This document shows, in pieces, positions 8,232-17,380 of a DNA stretch of 64,000 bases. Both the position numbers and the translations under genes were made by a program. The stretch is from contig SFAU01000013.1 of the NCBI GenBank assembly GCA_007096045.1, forward strand, positions 1-64,000, given 5' to 3'. The number at the start of each line of letters is the position of its first letter. Positions within the stretch are counted from its first letter, which is position 1. The DNA is from Microcystis novacekii Mn_MB_F_20050700_S1 (GTDB taxonomy: Bacteria > Cyanobacteriota > Cyanobacteriia > Cyanobacteriales > Microcystaceae). Below the pieces are notes generated by a model. That model was not told the DNA's origin and did not search any database. It was given only the letters and a program-made list of their open reading frames with translations.

Positions 8232-8493
8232 GTTTTCCTCGTTGAATTTACTGGGGGGTTTCTCCCATAAATTGTTACATATTCGGGCAGGCCTCTGACA
8301 AGAGGGTGTGGGGTGTGACCCCCCAACCCCCCGACATCGGGGGGGGGCAGGTGGGGTGATGGGGAAGTGGGGTGTGGGAATTATAAATTATGAATTATGA
8401 AGTGGGGAGGTGGGGAGGTGGGGAAGTGGGGAAATTGAACTAAAACCCTAAAACCCTAAAACTCCAAAACCTGCCTCCTGCCTTTTGCCTTAA

Positions 8494-11145
8494 TTAAAAC
8501 TCAACCCTTTGACCATAACTTAAGAGACGTTCTAGGGTTGCGAGGCGATTTTCCCAGACCTGTATTTGATAGGCAGATAAATCCTTTTGTCTGGACATCA
8601 CAGATTTAAATTGATAGCTAAATCGCTTTAAGGCATTTTGAGTTAAAGTCAAATTGCGAGGGCTGGGATTATTAGCTAATTGCTCTAATAAATTAGCCAT
8701 TTCGTCCACTTCTTGCCCCCAAGTTTTTAAGGTTCCTTCTGCCATTGCCCATAAATTATTCGTTATTAAAAAACTCCACTCTTGACGCAGAGAATTAAAC
8801 CGCGCCGCTGCCGTTTTGAAGGGGTGACGGTGGGGTAAAGGTTCGGATTTTTTCGTAATTATCGATCCCTGAATGCGATTAAGAATTGTTTGCAGGTTGG
8901 GATTGAGATTCTCTGTGGCAAAAAGAGCGAATCCCGAAGTGGGAAGATTGCGAATAAATTGTAGTTGATCTATCATGACTTGATCGGGTACTTTTAACAG
9001 ACGGATACCGGGTATAATCAGAGCATTTCCTGCTATTTGCCGATCAAACAAAGACTTAGTTTTATCTTCTAAAGTCCCTGTATCGAGAGCATAAGTCATT
9101 AAAAAGATCAGGTCTATCCATTGATTTTGTCCCCACTCCTCCCAGTTTTGTTGAATACGATATAACCGTTCTTTTTGTTCTAGGGGAAACACCGCCGCCG
9201 ACATTTTTAATTGGGGACGAATCTGTTTTAAACGAGTAGAAACCTGCGAAACAAAAGTATCAACCTGACGGATTTTAAAGCTAGTCCATTGTTCCCATAA
9301 AGCACCCCGGGGATTTAAAGTAATGGGATCAACCCCCGTCATTTGTTTAAATAACCAACGGCTGGATTTACCATAACCATAGGTTTGATTAGAATCTTGA
9401 CTCTGGAAGGGATAGCGAATATAATCTAACTGCAAGCCATCCACATCGTAATTTTTGACAATCTCCTCGTAAAGAGATAAAAGATAGTTCTGTAGGTCGG
9501 GATTAGCAGGATCAAAAAAGGCTTTTTTCGTGCCTTGACTGTAATCAAAAGAACCACCACTTTTATTAGTTGCCCCCCAATCGGGATTACGGGATAAAAC
9601 TGGACCGAGATAATCTAATGGTTGCTCTAATACTTTATTATGAGCTTGATTAGCCGCCGCAAAAACCCACACCCAGGCGTGGATTTCCATATTGCGTTCA
9701 TGGGCTAATTTAACGGCAACTTTGAGGGGATCCCAACCTCTAGTTAAAGGGTTTTGTTCGGGGGCAACTTGACTGGGATAAATAGTATAACTAGCATTAA
9801 CTGTCTCGAAAAAGACCACATTAATACCCGCTGCCGCCATGCGATCGAATACTTTAGCTAAATCCTCCTCGTTTTTAGCTTGTACGATCGTGCCTCGATC
9901 TAACCACATTGCCCGTATTTCTGGTTGGGCAAATTGTCGATTAGTGGGATAATTATCCCAAAGACTTCGCCGCGCTTGTAACCAAAATTCCCGCGCTTGG
10001 GTATAGTCCCCCTGAGCGATTAAATTCTGAAAATTATTTAAGCTGCCCTGGGCATTTTCTAGGGCCAAACGGAATCGTCTCGCTGTATCTGATGCGCTGG
10101 AATTGTTCCCCCGATCATGAAGTGCTTGTGCTAAGGATTTATCGGTAGTTAAGGTGCTATTATTGCTGGCCTCTAAAGCTAAGAGAGTCGCTCCATAACG
10201 CCCGATTAATCCCTGCAATTCCGCCGTCATTTGGCTAATTTGTTGAGGAGTTAGACTTGCTCTGGGGGGATTTTGCTCGGTACTCGGACTTAATCTCGCC
10301 GTTTCACTGGGGGGATTTTCTGCAATCTGGGGTAGAGGGCGACGGGGTGCGGTCGCAACGCGCTCGCTACGCGAGATCGCTGTTGGGGTATTATTAATAT
10401 TATTAACTATTGTTGATTGCCCTTGACAATAGGGCGCAATTGTGCCAGGAGAAGAACTGCGATTAATGCCGTAGCGTTGCAGGGCGGTTTCTAGCCAAGC
10501 ACTATCGAGGGCGAGATTAGCGACGGCATCGCTGCCCCAGCGCCAACCGAGAAAGATCGAGTTATTATTGAGGACAACGGCGGGGGGATTATTGCGCGCC
10601 CCCCAGACGGCGACGGTTTGGCTATTAACTCCCGTGGGGATAACCACGCCACCGAGGAGACTGCTGGCTAAAGGTTTTTGGTTTTTCAGTTCACCTAAAT
10701 TAGTCGGCCGCAGGGTGTAAGCTTGGGAGTGGGGATAGGCCCAGTAAGCCCCAAATAGCGATCGCAGTTGATTACGCACAGCAGCTTCCGAAAGATTCCC
10801 CGCCGGACCGGTGACAATAATTTTACCACCGCGATTAAGCCAACGACTCAAGACACCAGCTTGTAAACCGGAAATAGTCTCGACGTTGGGGATAATGAGA
10901 ACGCTAATTTTATTTAAATCCGCATCGCTTTGCCACTGGTTACTCTGGAGAATACAGTAATTAACCCCGACATTTTGCAAACGTTCGGTTATATCTGTCC
11001 ATTGATTGGCATTTTCTTGACTTTTTAACACTGCCACCGGTGTCGCTAAAACTGGGATCGGCAGCAAGACACCCACACAGGACAAAAGACAGGTAATTAG
11101 GGGCTTGTTAAAAAGACGATTAAGATGGAAGGACGATCCCAGCAC
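8494..11145 (-). CDS. Family 10-like glycosyl hydrolase (GHL10, COG1649), secreted or membrane-anchored
   Basis: The 883-residue protein starts with a hydrophobic export signal (about 1-35, ending in Ala-Thr-Pro). The first 250 residues include an IIPNVETISG/GRGGKIIVTGPAG-like region that resembles a glutamine-amidotransferase-like fold. A Pro/Ser/Asn-rich linker follows, and then the GHL10 TIM-barrel from about 410 (RAMWLDRGTI, VFFETVNASYTIYPS, HAWVWVF, and VDGLQLDYIRYP, whose Asp residues are typical of the active site). A helical C-terminal region of about 170 residues ends the protein. The family acts on cell-wall or polysaccharide substrates; the exact target is unknown. Confidence 0.8.
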   Translation of the reverse strand: MLGSSFHLNRLFNKPLITCLLSCVGVLLPIPVLATPVAVLKSQENANQWTDITERLQNVGVNYCILQSNQWQSDADLNKISVLIIPNVETISGLQAGVLSRWLNRGGKIIVTGPAGNLSEAAVRNQLRSLFGAYWAYPHSQAYTLRPTNLGELKNQKPLASSLLGGVVIPTGVNSQTVAVWGARNNPPAVVLNNNSIFLGWRWGSDAVANLALDSAWLETALQRYGINRSSSPGTIAPYCQGQSTIVNNINNTPTAISRSERVATAPRRPLPQIAENPPSETARLSPSTEQNPPRASLTPQQISQMTAELQGLIGRYGATLLALEASNNSTLTTDKSLAQALHDRGNNSSASDTARRFRLALENAQGSLNNFQNLIAQGDYTQAREFWLQARRSLWDNYPTNRQFAQPEIRAMWLDRGTIVQAKNEEDLAKVFDRMAAAGINVVFFETVNASYTIYPSQVAPEQNPLTRGWDPLKVAVKLAHERNMEIHAWVWVFAAANQAHNKVLEQPLDYLGPVLSRNPDWGATNKSGGSFDYSQGTKKAFFDPANPDLQNYLLSLYEEIVKNYDVDGLQLDYIRYPFQSQDSNQTYGYGKSSRWLFKQMTGVDPITLNPRGALWEQWTSFKIRQVDTFVSQVSTRLKQIRPQLKMSAAVFPLEQKERLYRIQQNWEEWGQNQWIDLIFLMTYALDTGTLEDKTKSLFDRQIAGNALIIPGIRLLKVPDQVMIDQLQFIRNLPTSGFALFATENLNPNLQTILNRIQGSIITKKSEPLPHRHPFKTAAARFNSLRQEWSFLITNNLWAMAEGTLKTWGQEVDEMANLLEQLANNPSPRNLTLTQNALKRFSYQFKSVMSRQKDLSAYQIQVWENRLATLERLLSYGQRVEF
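10351..10380 (-). repeat. Short GC-rich repeat inserted in the linker of the glycosidase gene
   Basis: The stretch CGCAACGCGCTCGCTACGCG and flanking GATCGC form a partially palindromic GC-rich block inside the otherwise AT-balanced linker. It stays in frame and encodes an Arg/Ser/Ala segment (AISRSERVATAP). Such blocks are common as mobile mini-repeats in bloom-forming cyanobacteria, by general knowledge. Confidence 0.5.
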
Positions 11146-11273
11146 GTTTTTTTCTCTTAATTTTTTGGTTAACTCCTCCTGATTTTACCCAACTTAGCCA
11201 AAAAAGAGTATCTTTGGCAACAAAAATTGCGTCTTAGTCGTCCGCAACGGGGGTGTTGGTATCCCCCATCTCC

Positions 11274-12623
11274 CTACAACTGTAAAGACAACTGCCGAAA
11301 GTGATCGCCGCGATGTTCAAAACTTTGGTATTGGTCAAAACTAGCGCAAGCGGGCGATAATAACACCACTTTAGCCTCTTTTGCCAGTCCTAGTTCAGCC
11401 GCGCGTTGAACTGCCCTGTCCATCGTCTCTACACATTCATAATCTTGATAACCTGCTGACTGTAAACGACGGGCAAAATCGGCGGCAGCGTCACCAATAA
11501 GCAGCACAGTGGCGACTTTTGCCTTAATTTCAGCGATCCAAGCCCGATCATCCCCTGCTTTCGCTTCTCCCCCCGCAATTAAAATCGCCGGACTAGGGAC
11601 GGATTTTAAGCCTACTGCGGCGGCATCGTAGTTAGTTGCTTTACTATCATTAATAAAGTCTAGTCCTTTATAGGTACAAACGTACTCTAAGCGATGGGCA
11701 ACCCCGGGAAAAGTGGCGATCGCTTCAGTAATGGCTTTTTTCTCGATGGCTGCCAATCTAGCGGCGGCCACAGCCATAAGCAAATTCTGCTGATTGTGAC
11801 TGCCCACCATTTTCAGGAGATTAACCGGGGCAATTAATTCCCCAAAAGCCACGATCCAGTTATCTTGCAGATAAACACCACGACTAGGATCGCCCAAAAG
11901 CGCATCTTTGCCTTTCACAGAAGTCCAGTAAGCTTGTTGCCATTGACTAACACCGATTTGACGCAGATAGGGATCATCACCGTTGAGGATTTGGCGATCG
12001 CTTCTTTGCAGTAAAGAGGCTTTAATCTGATAATAATTTTCCAGGGTTTGATGACGACTAAGGTGATCGGGGGTAAAAGTTGTCCAGATGCCGATTTTCG
12101 GCGATAAATCCCGACTGGACTCGATCTGATAACTACTAATCTCCGCAATAATCCAATCGTATTTATCGGCTTTTAAAGCCAATTCACAGGCAGCATAGCC
12201 GATATTACCGCAGGAAGGGGCATTTAACCCCGCTTTTTGAAAAATAGCGGCACAGAGGGCGGTGGTGGTGGTTTTGCCGTTAGTTCCCGTAATCCCCAAC
12301 CAAGGAGAAGATTGCAGATAACGCCAAGCTAATTCTAATTCTCCGATCGTCTCGATGCCTTTTTCTCTGGCAGTAATTAAAATTGGGGCATCCCAAGGCA
12401 CGCCGGGGCTAACCACGATAAGATTAGGTAAGTCTGAAGCCTCTAGACTGAGATTTTGACCAAGATTGACAATAATTCCTTCCCTTTCCAGATTGGTTTT
12501 GGTTGCTTGTAAACCGGGAGAATCGGAGCGATCGCTTAATGTCACCTGCCAACCATCCCGTTTTAAGCATCTTGCCGCTGCTATTCCCGATCTTCCCAAT
12601 CCAATAATCGCCGCTTTCGCCAT
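11274..12623 (-). CDS. murD: UDP-N-acetylmuramoyl-L-alanine--D-glutamate ligase
   Basis: This 449-residue Mur ligase adds D-glutamate to UDP-MurNAc-L-Ala in cytoplasmic peptidoglycan precursor synthesis. Visible landmarks are the N-terminal Rossmann-like UMAGS-binding domain ([14 protein letters not shown]), the central ATP-binding P-loop [12 protein letters not shown] (about 110-121), the [15 protein letters not shown] segment with catalytic Lys, [22 protein letters not shown], and the C-terminal [22 protein letters not shown] block, which is specific to MurD. The length is usual. It is a single gene between the glycosidase (same strand) and the divergently oriented DUF3747 gene. Confidence 0.96.
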   Translation of the reverse strand: MAKAAIIGLGRSGIAAARCLKRDGWQVTLSDRSDSPGLQATKTNLEREGIIVNLGQNLSLEASDLPNLIVVSPGVPWDAPILITAREKGIETIGELELAWRYLQSSPWLGITGTNGKTTTTALCAAIFQKAGLNAPSCGNIGYAACELALKADKYDWIIAEISSYQIESSRDLSPKIGIWTTFTPDHLSRHQTLENYYQIKASLLQRSDRQILNGDDPYLRQIGVSQWQQAYWTSVKGKDALLGDPSRGVYLQDNWIVAFGELIAPVNLLKMVGSHNQQNLLMAVAAARLAAIEKKAITEAIATFPGVAHRLEYVCTYKGLDFINDSKATNYDAAAVGLKSVPSPAILIAGGEAKAGDDRAWIAEIKAKVATVLLIGDAAADFARRLQSAGYQDYECVETMDRAVQRAAELGLAKEAKVVLLSPACASFDQYQSFEHRGDHFRQLSLQL

Positions 12624-12784
12624 CTTGTTGCCACTCTACTCAAGGGTCAATTTTTAGCAATCTCTATCCTACTGTGGATTAGGTCCTTGTAATAGCTATC
12701 TTCCAAGAAAACAAAATTCTCTCGCTTGCGTCTAGATCGATAAAATAAATGCAAGTACAATCTCTATAACAACGCTCCCTATTT

Positions 12785-13897
12785 ATGAATCTAAAATCAT
12801 CCTTAAAATGTACCCTACTGTTGTCACTTCTGGGGGGTTGTCTCCTGACGACACCGAGTCAAGCAACTCTCTTTGAACAACAAGAAGTTAATCAAGAGGA
12901 TTTTATCGCTATTGCCCGACCCTACGGTAACGGTAAATACGATTTACTGATTTTGCAACAAATCCCCGGAAAACGCCAATGTTGGGCGGTAAATGACAGA
13001 GAACCGACCATTGTTCAGCCTCTGCTGCTCGATTTCGATTTTACCGGCAGTTGTGAACGGGCCACCGACAGTAACGGTTATTCCCTTCGCATTCAGGGCA
13101 AAGATTACGGTTTAGAATACCTGCTGCGTATCGTACAACGCAACGGGGAATTAGTCCTTGTGGGAACCCCCCGCAATCCCGGGCAATCGGAGGTAATTAT
13201 TGGACGGACAAAGGGTTTAGGGACCGGTTTAATGCAAATTTACCTCATCGATGGCTGGCGCTTTACTAAACGCAGTCTAGCAGGTCAAAATCTCAGTCAT
13301 ATCTATCTAACTGCCGATAGTCCCAGTTTCAATCCTCCCCCGGAATTACTCGCAGGTAATAGTTATTCTCTCCCCAGAGAATCCGTCAAAGCAGAAACAC
13401 CTGTTAATCCTTCCGCTAATCCCGAAGTGCGAGAATATACCTTTACCGCTGCAGAAACAGCAGTACAGAGCAATCCTCAGCCAGTGGTCACTAATCCAGT
13501 ACCAGAGTCAAATTTAACGCCACAGCCGACCGTTACCCCTAATTTACCCCCCCTGACTCCTCCCAATGCTCAGAATAATAATGCAATTGTACCACCACCG
13601 CCACCGCGTAATTTAGGCAATCAGAGAAGTTTATCGGATGTGATTACTTTTAATCGACCAGCTGCTAATCCCAGTAGTGGTAATATGAGCAATAGTGGTC
13701 GCCAAGGTTTTAAAGTAGTAATTGAAGCTAAAACCGAGATTGATCGCAGCAAAGTTCGTTCTCTCTATCCCGACGCTTTCCCCACTTCCTACAAAGGTCG
13801 TTCCGTCTGGCAAATAGGCGCGTTTAGCAATCGTGATAAGGCTGAAAACGCTTTACAAAGTCTTGCCCCTCTGCGCGGCTCGATCATACCATTTTAG
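12785..13897 (+). CDS. DUF3747 domain protein with SPOR-like C-terminus, secreted
   Basis: The 370-residue protein has a lipoprotein-like or cleavable signal (about 1-28, with LLSLLGGCLLTTPSQA). The DUF3747 domain covers about 30-180 and includes FIAIARPYGNGKYDLLILQQ, RQCWAV and FDFTGSCERATDSNGYS. A Pro/Asn-rich low-complexity stretch (about 200-290) separates it from a short C-terminal region (SVWQIGAFSNRDKAENAL) that resembles a SPOR peptidoglycan-binding repeat. A role at the cell envelope is inferred. The domain is mostly restricted to cyanobacteria. The gene is divergent from murD. Confidence 0.75.
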   Translation: MNLKSSLKCTLLLSLLGGCLLTTPSQATLFEQQEVNQEDFIAIARPYGNGKYDLLILQQIPGKRQCWAVNDREPTIVQPLLLDFDFTGSCERATDSNGYSLRIQGKDYGLEYLLRIVQRNGELVLVGTPRNPGQSEVIIGRTKGLGTGLMQIYLIDGWRFTKRSLAGQNLSHIYLTADSPSFNPPPELLAGNSYSLPRESVKAETPVNPSANPEVREYTFTAAETAVQSNPQPVVTNPVPESNLTPQPTVTPNLPPLTPPNAQNNNAIVPPPPPRNLGNQRSLSDVITFNRPAANPSSGNMSNSGRQGFKVVIEAKTEIDRSKVRSLYPDAFPTSYKGRSVWQIGAFSNRDKAENALQSLAPLRGSIIPF

Positions 13898-13937
13898 GGA
13901 ACGCTGGAACTGCGTAACGGGGAACAGAGAGTGGATA

Positions 13938-14037
13938 GGGGAAATGGGGAAATGGGGAAATGGGGAAATGGGGAAATGGGGAAATGGGGAAATGGGGAAA
14001 TGGGGAAATGGGGAAATGGGGAAATGGGGAAATGGGG
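13938..14037 (+). repeat. GGGGAAAT octamer microsatellite
   Basis: About twelve tandem copies of the octamer GGGGAAAT cover roughly 100 bp just downstream of the DUF3747 stop. They are followed by AAACCCC/AAACCCT-type repeats to about 14085. No coding function; copy number is likely variable between strains. Confidence 0.95.
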
Positions 14038-14121
14038 GAATTTCAACTAAAACCCCAAAACCCTAAAACCCCAAAACCCTAAAACCCCAACTCTCAACTC
14101 CTGACTCCTGACTTCTAGAGT

Positions 14122-14156
14122 AACTGATAACTGATAACTGATAACTGATAACTGAT
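14122..14156 (+). repeat. AACTGAT heptamer array upstream of prfB
   Basis: Five perfect AACTGAT copies end three bases before the prfB ATG (14160). As at 5466-5506, the array occupies the place where a ribosome-binding site would be expected. Confidence 0.9.
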
Positions 14157-14159
14157 AAC

Positions 14160-15267
14160 ATGGAAATATCAGAACTAAAAAAAGGTATCGAGATAGTAGG
14201 ATCGCGCCTGGGTAAAACCCAGGACTATCTTTGACTTACCCACTTTAAGATACAAAATTAAAGACTTAGAACAGGTGGCAGCCGTCCCCACTTTTTGGGA
14301 TAATCCCGATACTGCTCAAAAAACCCTGCAAGAACTAAACGAATGTAAATCTTCTTTAGAAACCTATCAAAGTTGGTGTGAACAATTAGAAGATACTAAG
14401 GCAATTATCGAGTTATTAGAATTAGAATCCGATCGAGCTTTACTAGAAGAAGCAACGGACAATTTAACTCATTTACAGCATGACCTCGATCGCTGGGAAT
14501 TACAACAGCTTTTAAATGGTCCCTACGACGCAAAAGGAGCGGTTTTAACGATTAATGCGGGGGCCGGGGGAACCGATGCCCAAGATTGGACAGAAATGCT
14601 CCTGAGAATGTACACTCGCTGGGCCGAGAAACAGGGATATAAAGTCACTTTAGCGGAAATATCAGAAGGAGATGAAGCGGGAATTAAATCGGTGACAATT
14701 GAAATTGCCGGAACCTATGCTTACGGTTATCTGAAAGGAGAAAAAGGCACCCATCGGTTAGTCAGAATTTCTCCTTTTAATGCTAACGGTAAACGTCAAA
14801 CCAGTTTCGCTGGGGTGGAAGTGATGCCAATTTTGGGCGATGATGCCGTGAGGGTAGAAATTCCCGATAAAGATTTAGAAATTACCACCACTAGATCGGG
14901 GGGAAAAGGTGGACAAAATGTTAATAAAGTGGAAACTGCCGTGCGTGTGGTTCATCTTCCCACAGGTATCGCTGTACGTTGTACCCAAGAGCGATCGCAA
15001 TTACAAAATAAAGAAAAAGCCCTAGCTTTATTAAAAGCGAAATTGTTAATTATCGCTCGGGAACAACAGGCTCAAGCGATCGCAGAAATTCGCGGCGATA
15101 TGGTGGAGGCCGCTTGGGGCAATCAAATCCGTAACTATGTTTTTCATCCCTATCAATTAGTTAAGGATCTCCGTAGTAATGTGGAAACCACCGATGTTAC
15201 CGGGGTAATGAATGGGGATTTAGATAGCTTTATTGAAGCCTATTTACGTTTAGGGGGTGGAGTTTAA
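14160..15267 (+). CDS. prfB: Peptide chain release factor 2, with programmed +1 frameshift
   Basis: RF2 reads UGA and UAA stop codons on the ribosome. The first 24 codons (MEISELKK to GKTQDYL) run into an in-frame TGA at 14232-14234 within the conserved slip site CTT TGA C; shifting +1 gives [14 protein letters not shown] and the rest, a 368-residue product. In the joined protein the codon-recognition SPF lies at about 204-206 and the catalytic GGQ ([11 protein letters not shown]) at about 250-252, the same positions as in E. coli RF2. Reading the second frame alone would start at a spurious GTG (14275). An AGGA at 14221-14224 is the expected internal Shine-Dalgarno-like stimulator. Frameshifting is autoregulatory. 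Confidence 0.95.
14207..14235 (+). promoter_or_regulatory. prfB recoding site: hairpin, SD-like AGGA and CTTTGAC slip sequence
   Basis: CCTGGGT (14207-14213) pairs perfectly with ACCCAGG (14217-14223) across a 3 nt loop. The AGGA element (14221-14224) overlaps the 3' arm of this stem and lies 4 nt before the CTT codon (14229-14231) and the TGA (14232-14234). The slip site is as known for RF2; the hairpin is seen directly and its role is inferred. Confidence 0.8.
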
Positions 15268-15346
15268 AGAAATGTATCGCCGTTGTCGTCCACAAGTCCC
15301 ACTCTGGTGTGGAGGCGATGATAAAATCTCCTCTTGGAAAAATGTC

Positions 15347-15434
15347 GATTTGCGTTGAAGCACTTTTTTGCTCGCTGTATAAGGGTTTCGCCGATTTGAC
15401 ATCCCTAAAATGGATTTGCGTTGAAGCACTTTTT
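15347..15434 (+). repeat. Pair of 22-bp direct repeats downstream of prfB
   Basis: GATTTGCGTTGAAGCACTTT plus two T's occurs at 15347-15368 and again at 15413-15434, 66 bp apart. Both copies fall in the gap between prfB and the convergent AlbA_2 gene. No gene was recognised in the gap. Confidence 0.8.
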
Positions 15435-15461
15435 AGCATTTCGACTTCGCTCAAGGCTAGT

Positions 15462-16880
15462 CTAGGCCCAAAAGGGGAGATAACGAGCATAACGAGTTGA
15501 TTTAGATTCAGATTCGTCGGATTTAATCAGTCCCGCTTCTTTAGTTGCCCCAATCACTTGAGAGACAGTATTCTTTTTTGATTCATTTAAACAAAAGCGA
15601 TTTCGTAAGGTTTGGTTAGACATCCGTTGATTATTGATATATAGGAGACAACAGTGCTGATAACAAGCGCGAATACGGTCAGATTGACTCATTTTGCCAA
15701 AATCCTGATGAGCGAATAGGATAGAAGTTGTTCGGATCTCACCTACTCTAAAATCTGGTGCGGGAAGTTGATACTTCTCGGCAGCGGAAATAACTTTATC
15801 AATACCACTGCCCTTTTCTTCACAAATGCCAAAACGACGCATTATGTCAGCTAATTGCTCATTACGGGAGCGATATTCGTCGATAAAGCGTTCTACTTTG
15901 ATAAAAGGAATACCAGGGTTAGAGATTTCTACTCGATCATCATACATTTCAATCATCACCGAAGCACCTGTGGTGAGAAAGTCCTGATGAATCAAAGCAT
16001 TGGCGATGAGTTCTCGCAAAGCTTGTTTAGGAAACATTTTCACTTCTTCCCTAAGAACCTCCTCGATGACGCGATTTTGAGGGGCTAAATCGTGGACAAA
16101 ATTAACTAAACCATCAAAACCCACAGCATATCCCGTAATTACTGTCTGTTCCAGCCGAGTTTTAATTTTACCTGTTCCCTCATAGATAATCACTCGTGGT
16201 GCTTTACGCGCCAAGGTAGGGGAAAAGCTCTCAAGTTGTCTGGCCAGAAGGATGGCAGATAAATTAGGAATTGTCCAACCTTTTGATGTTTTGTCAAGGA
16301 GTTGATCGCCTTGTAACCTTTCTAGAACAGCATCACGATTGCTAGGATAAGGAAGCTTGAGCAATTTAAAGTAGGTTTGGGTGTCGAGTAGGTCAATAAC
16401 CTCATCTGGACTAGCATGAGAGCGAGCGGATTGACAAAACCAATCTTGTTGATCTTCAGCAAAGATGCGCTTAAGCAGATCAGGTGTCATGGGTACTAAG
16501 TCTTCCCCTGCTCGCATTAGATAAGCGCCTTCAAAGGCGATAGGTTGTCCTGTGGGACGGGTTGGCACTTCAAAAACCAAGACACGACCATCAGGGTGGG
16601 CCAATTCGGTGATTTCCACACGCAAGCGAAGTTTTTGAACGATTAGCACTTTAATTCTGTTAATTTCTTCGGGTGTAGAAAAGGCTTGTGAACCAACAAT
16701 TCTACGGGGACGTTTATCGGTGACACCTAAGATAAAATAGCCACCTCCTTCATTAGCAAGGGCGACGCAATATTTTAACAGTTTGTTTGTATCAAATTGA
16801 TTTTTAGCCTCTTTAAATTCTAGTCGCTCATTTTCCACTGGAGCATTTAACCAACCTTCTAGGGTCTCTGGGTTTATCAT
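15462..16880 (-). CDS. AlbA_2 (Schlafen-type) ATP-binding protein, putative transcriptional regulator
   Basis: The 472-residue protein starts with an AlbA_2 domain (ERLEFKEAKNQFDTNKLLKYCVALANEGGGYFILGVTD, about 18-53), a nucleic-acid-associated module. A central GHKL-like ATPase region includes ALRELIANALIHQDFL (N-box, Asn for Mg) and NPGIPFI, followed by ICEEKGSGIDKVI. The C-terminus looks like a winged helix (NQTLRNRF, NTVSQVIGATKEAGLIKSD). This architecture is usual for RecG-like putative regulators of unknown targets, often found in accessory regions. An ATG at 16880 follows a plausible GGAG. It is convergent with prfB. Confidence 0.8.
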   Translation of the reverse strand: MINPETLEGWLNAPVENERLEFKEAKNQFDTNKLLKYCVALANEGGGYFILGVTDKRPRRIVGSQAFSTPEEINRIKVLIVQKLRLRVEITELAHPDGRVLVFEVPTRPTGQPIAFEGAYLMRAGEDLVPMTPDLLKRIFAEDQQDWFCQSARSHASPDEVIDLLDTQTYFKLLKLPYPSNRDAVLERLQGDQLLDKTSKGWTIPNLSAILLARQLESFSPTLARKAPRVIIYEGTGKIKTRLEQTVITGYAVGFDGLVNFVHDLAPQNRVIEEVLREEVKMFPKQALRELIANALIHQDFLTTGASVMIEMYDDRVEISNPGIPFIKVERFIDEYRSRNEQLADIMRRFGICEEKGSGIDKVISAAEKYQLPAPDFRVGEIRTTSILFAHQDFGKMSQSDRIRACYQHCCLLYINNQRMSNQTLRNRFCLNESKKNTVSQVIGATKEAGLIKSDESESKSTRYARYLPFWA

Positions 16881-17030
16881 GCAGTAATCTCCTTATGGGT
16901 GGGAATTTACGTTTAGGGGGGAACAGTGCAGGTTATACTGATTCCTAAGATGAGAGCAGTTCTATTTTCTCGCAAATTCTGTTCTTATTGGCTTGTCAAG
17001 CTATTTGTCCTCTACTAAGAAGAAAAATCA

Positions 17031-17282
17031 ATGGTTATTATCGAGATTACCAATGTGGAAGAAATATTGAGCGCAAAAATTGGCTCTTTCGCCGCTAAAA
17101 TCGTCCAAGCTCTAGCAGATGATGAAGGGAAAGTGGAAGAGGTTCTCATCAAAGAATTACAGGCTAATTTTCAGGAAAGGGGGATTAAAGCTAATCTGTT
17201 TAGCGTCACTGGGTTAGATATGCTCGGCAATGGCAGGCTAGAAGTTAACGTTAATGTTCGTTCTGCTAATATGATGTCCTAA
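17031..17282 (+). CDS. Conserved cyanobacterial hypothetical protein
   Basis: This 83-residue soluble protein begins MVIIEITNVEEILSAKIGSF and ends with NGRLEVNVNVRSANMMS. It shows alternating helix (about 8-50) and strand (about 55-80) character, with no Cys and no membrane segment. No domain was recognised. It is followed by a terminator-like hairpin and faces the convergent hemH gene, so it is probably a monocistronic unit. Confidence 0.65.
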   Translation: MVIIEITNVEEILSAKIGSFAAKIVQALADDEGKVEEVLIKELQANFQERGIKANLFSVTGLDMLGNGRLEVNVNVRSANMMS

Positions 17283-17302
17283 GAGAAGATAAAATCGCCA
17301 AT

Positions 17303-17338
17303 GGTTGGGTTAAATATAGTTAAACCCAACCTTATTTT
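17303..17338. terminator. Hairpin terminator between convergent genes
   Basis: GGTTGGGTT (17303-17311) pairs with AACCCAACC (17323-17331) and is followed on the plus strand by TTATTTT. It lies 20 nt after the 83-residue gene and 43 nt after the hemH stop, so may serve both. Confidence 0.65.
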
Positions 17339-17380
17339 GGTAGTTACCATCAAAAGCAGCAATGGCAACGAAGCTTGAGG

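Noticed and set aside
13833..14066. Frame encoding repeated GEMGKWGN
   Set aside because: It is translation of the GGGGAAAT microsatellite and overlaps the DUF3747 gene end.
14275..15267. prfB as a 330-residue gene starting at GTG
   Set aside because: The first frame upstream has the RF2 N-terminus and the CTTTGAC slip site, so the 330-residue frame is only the second part of a frameshifted gene.
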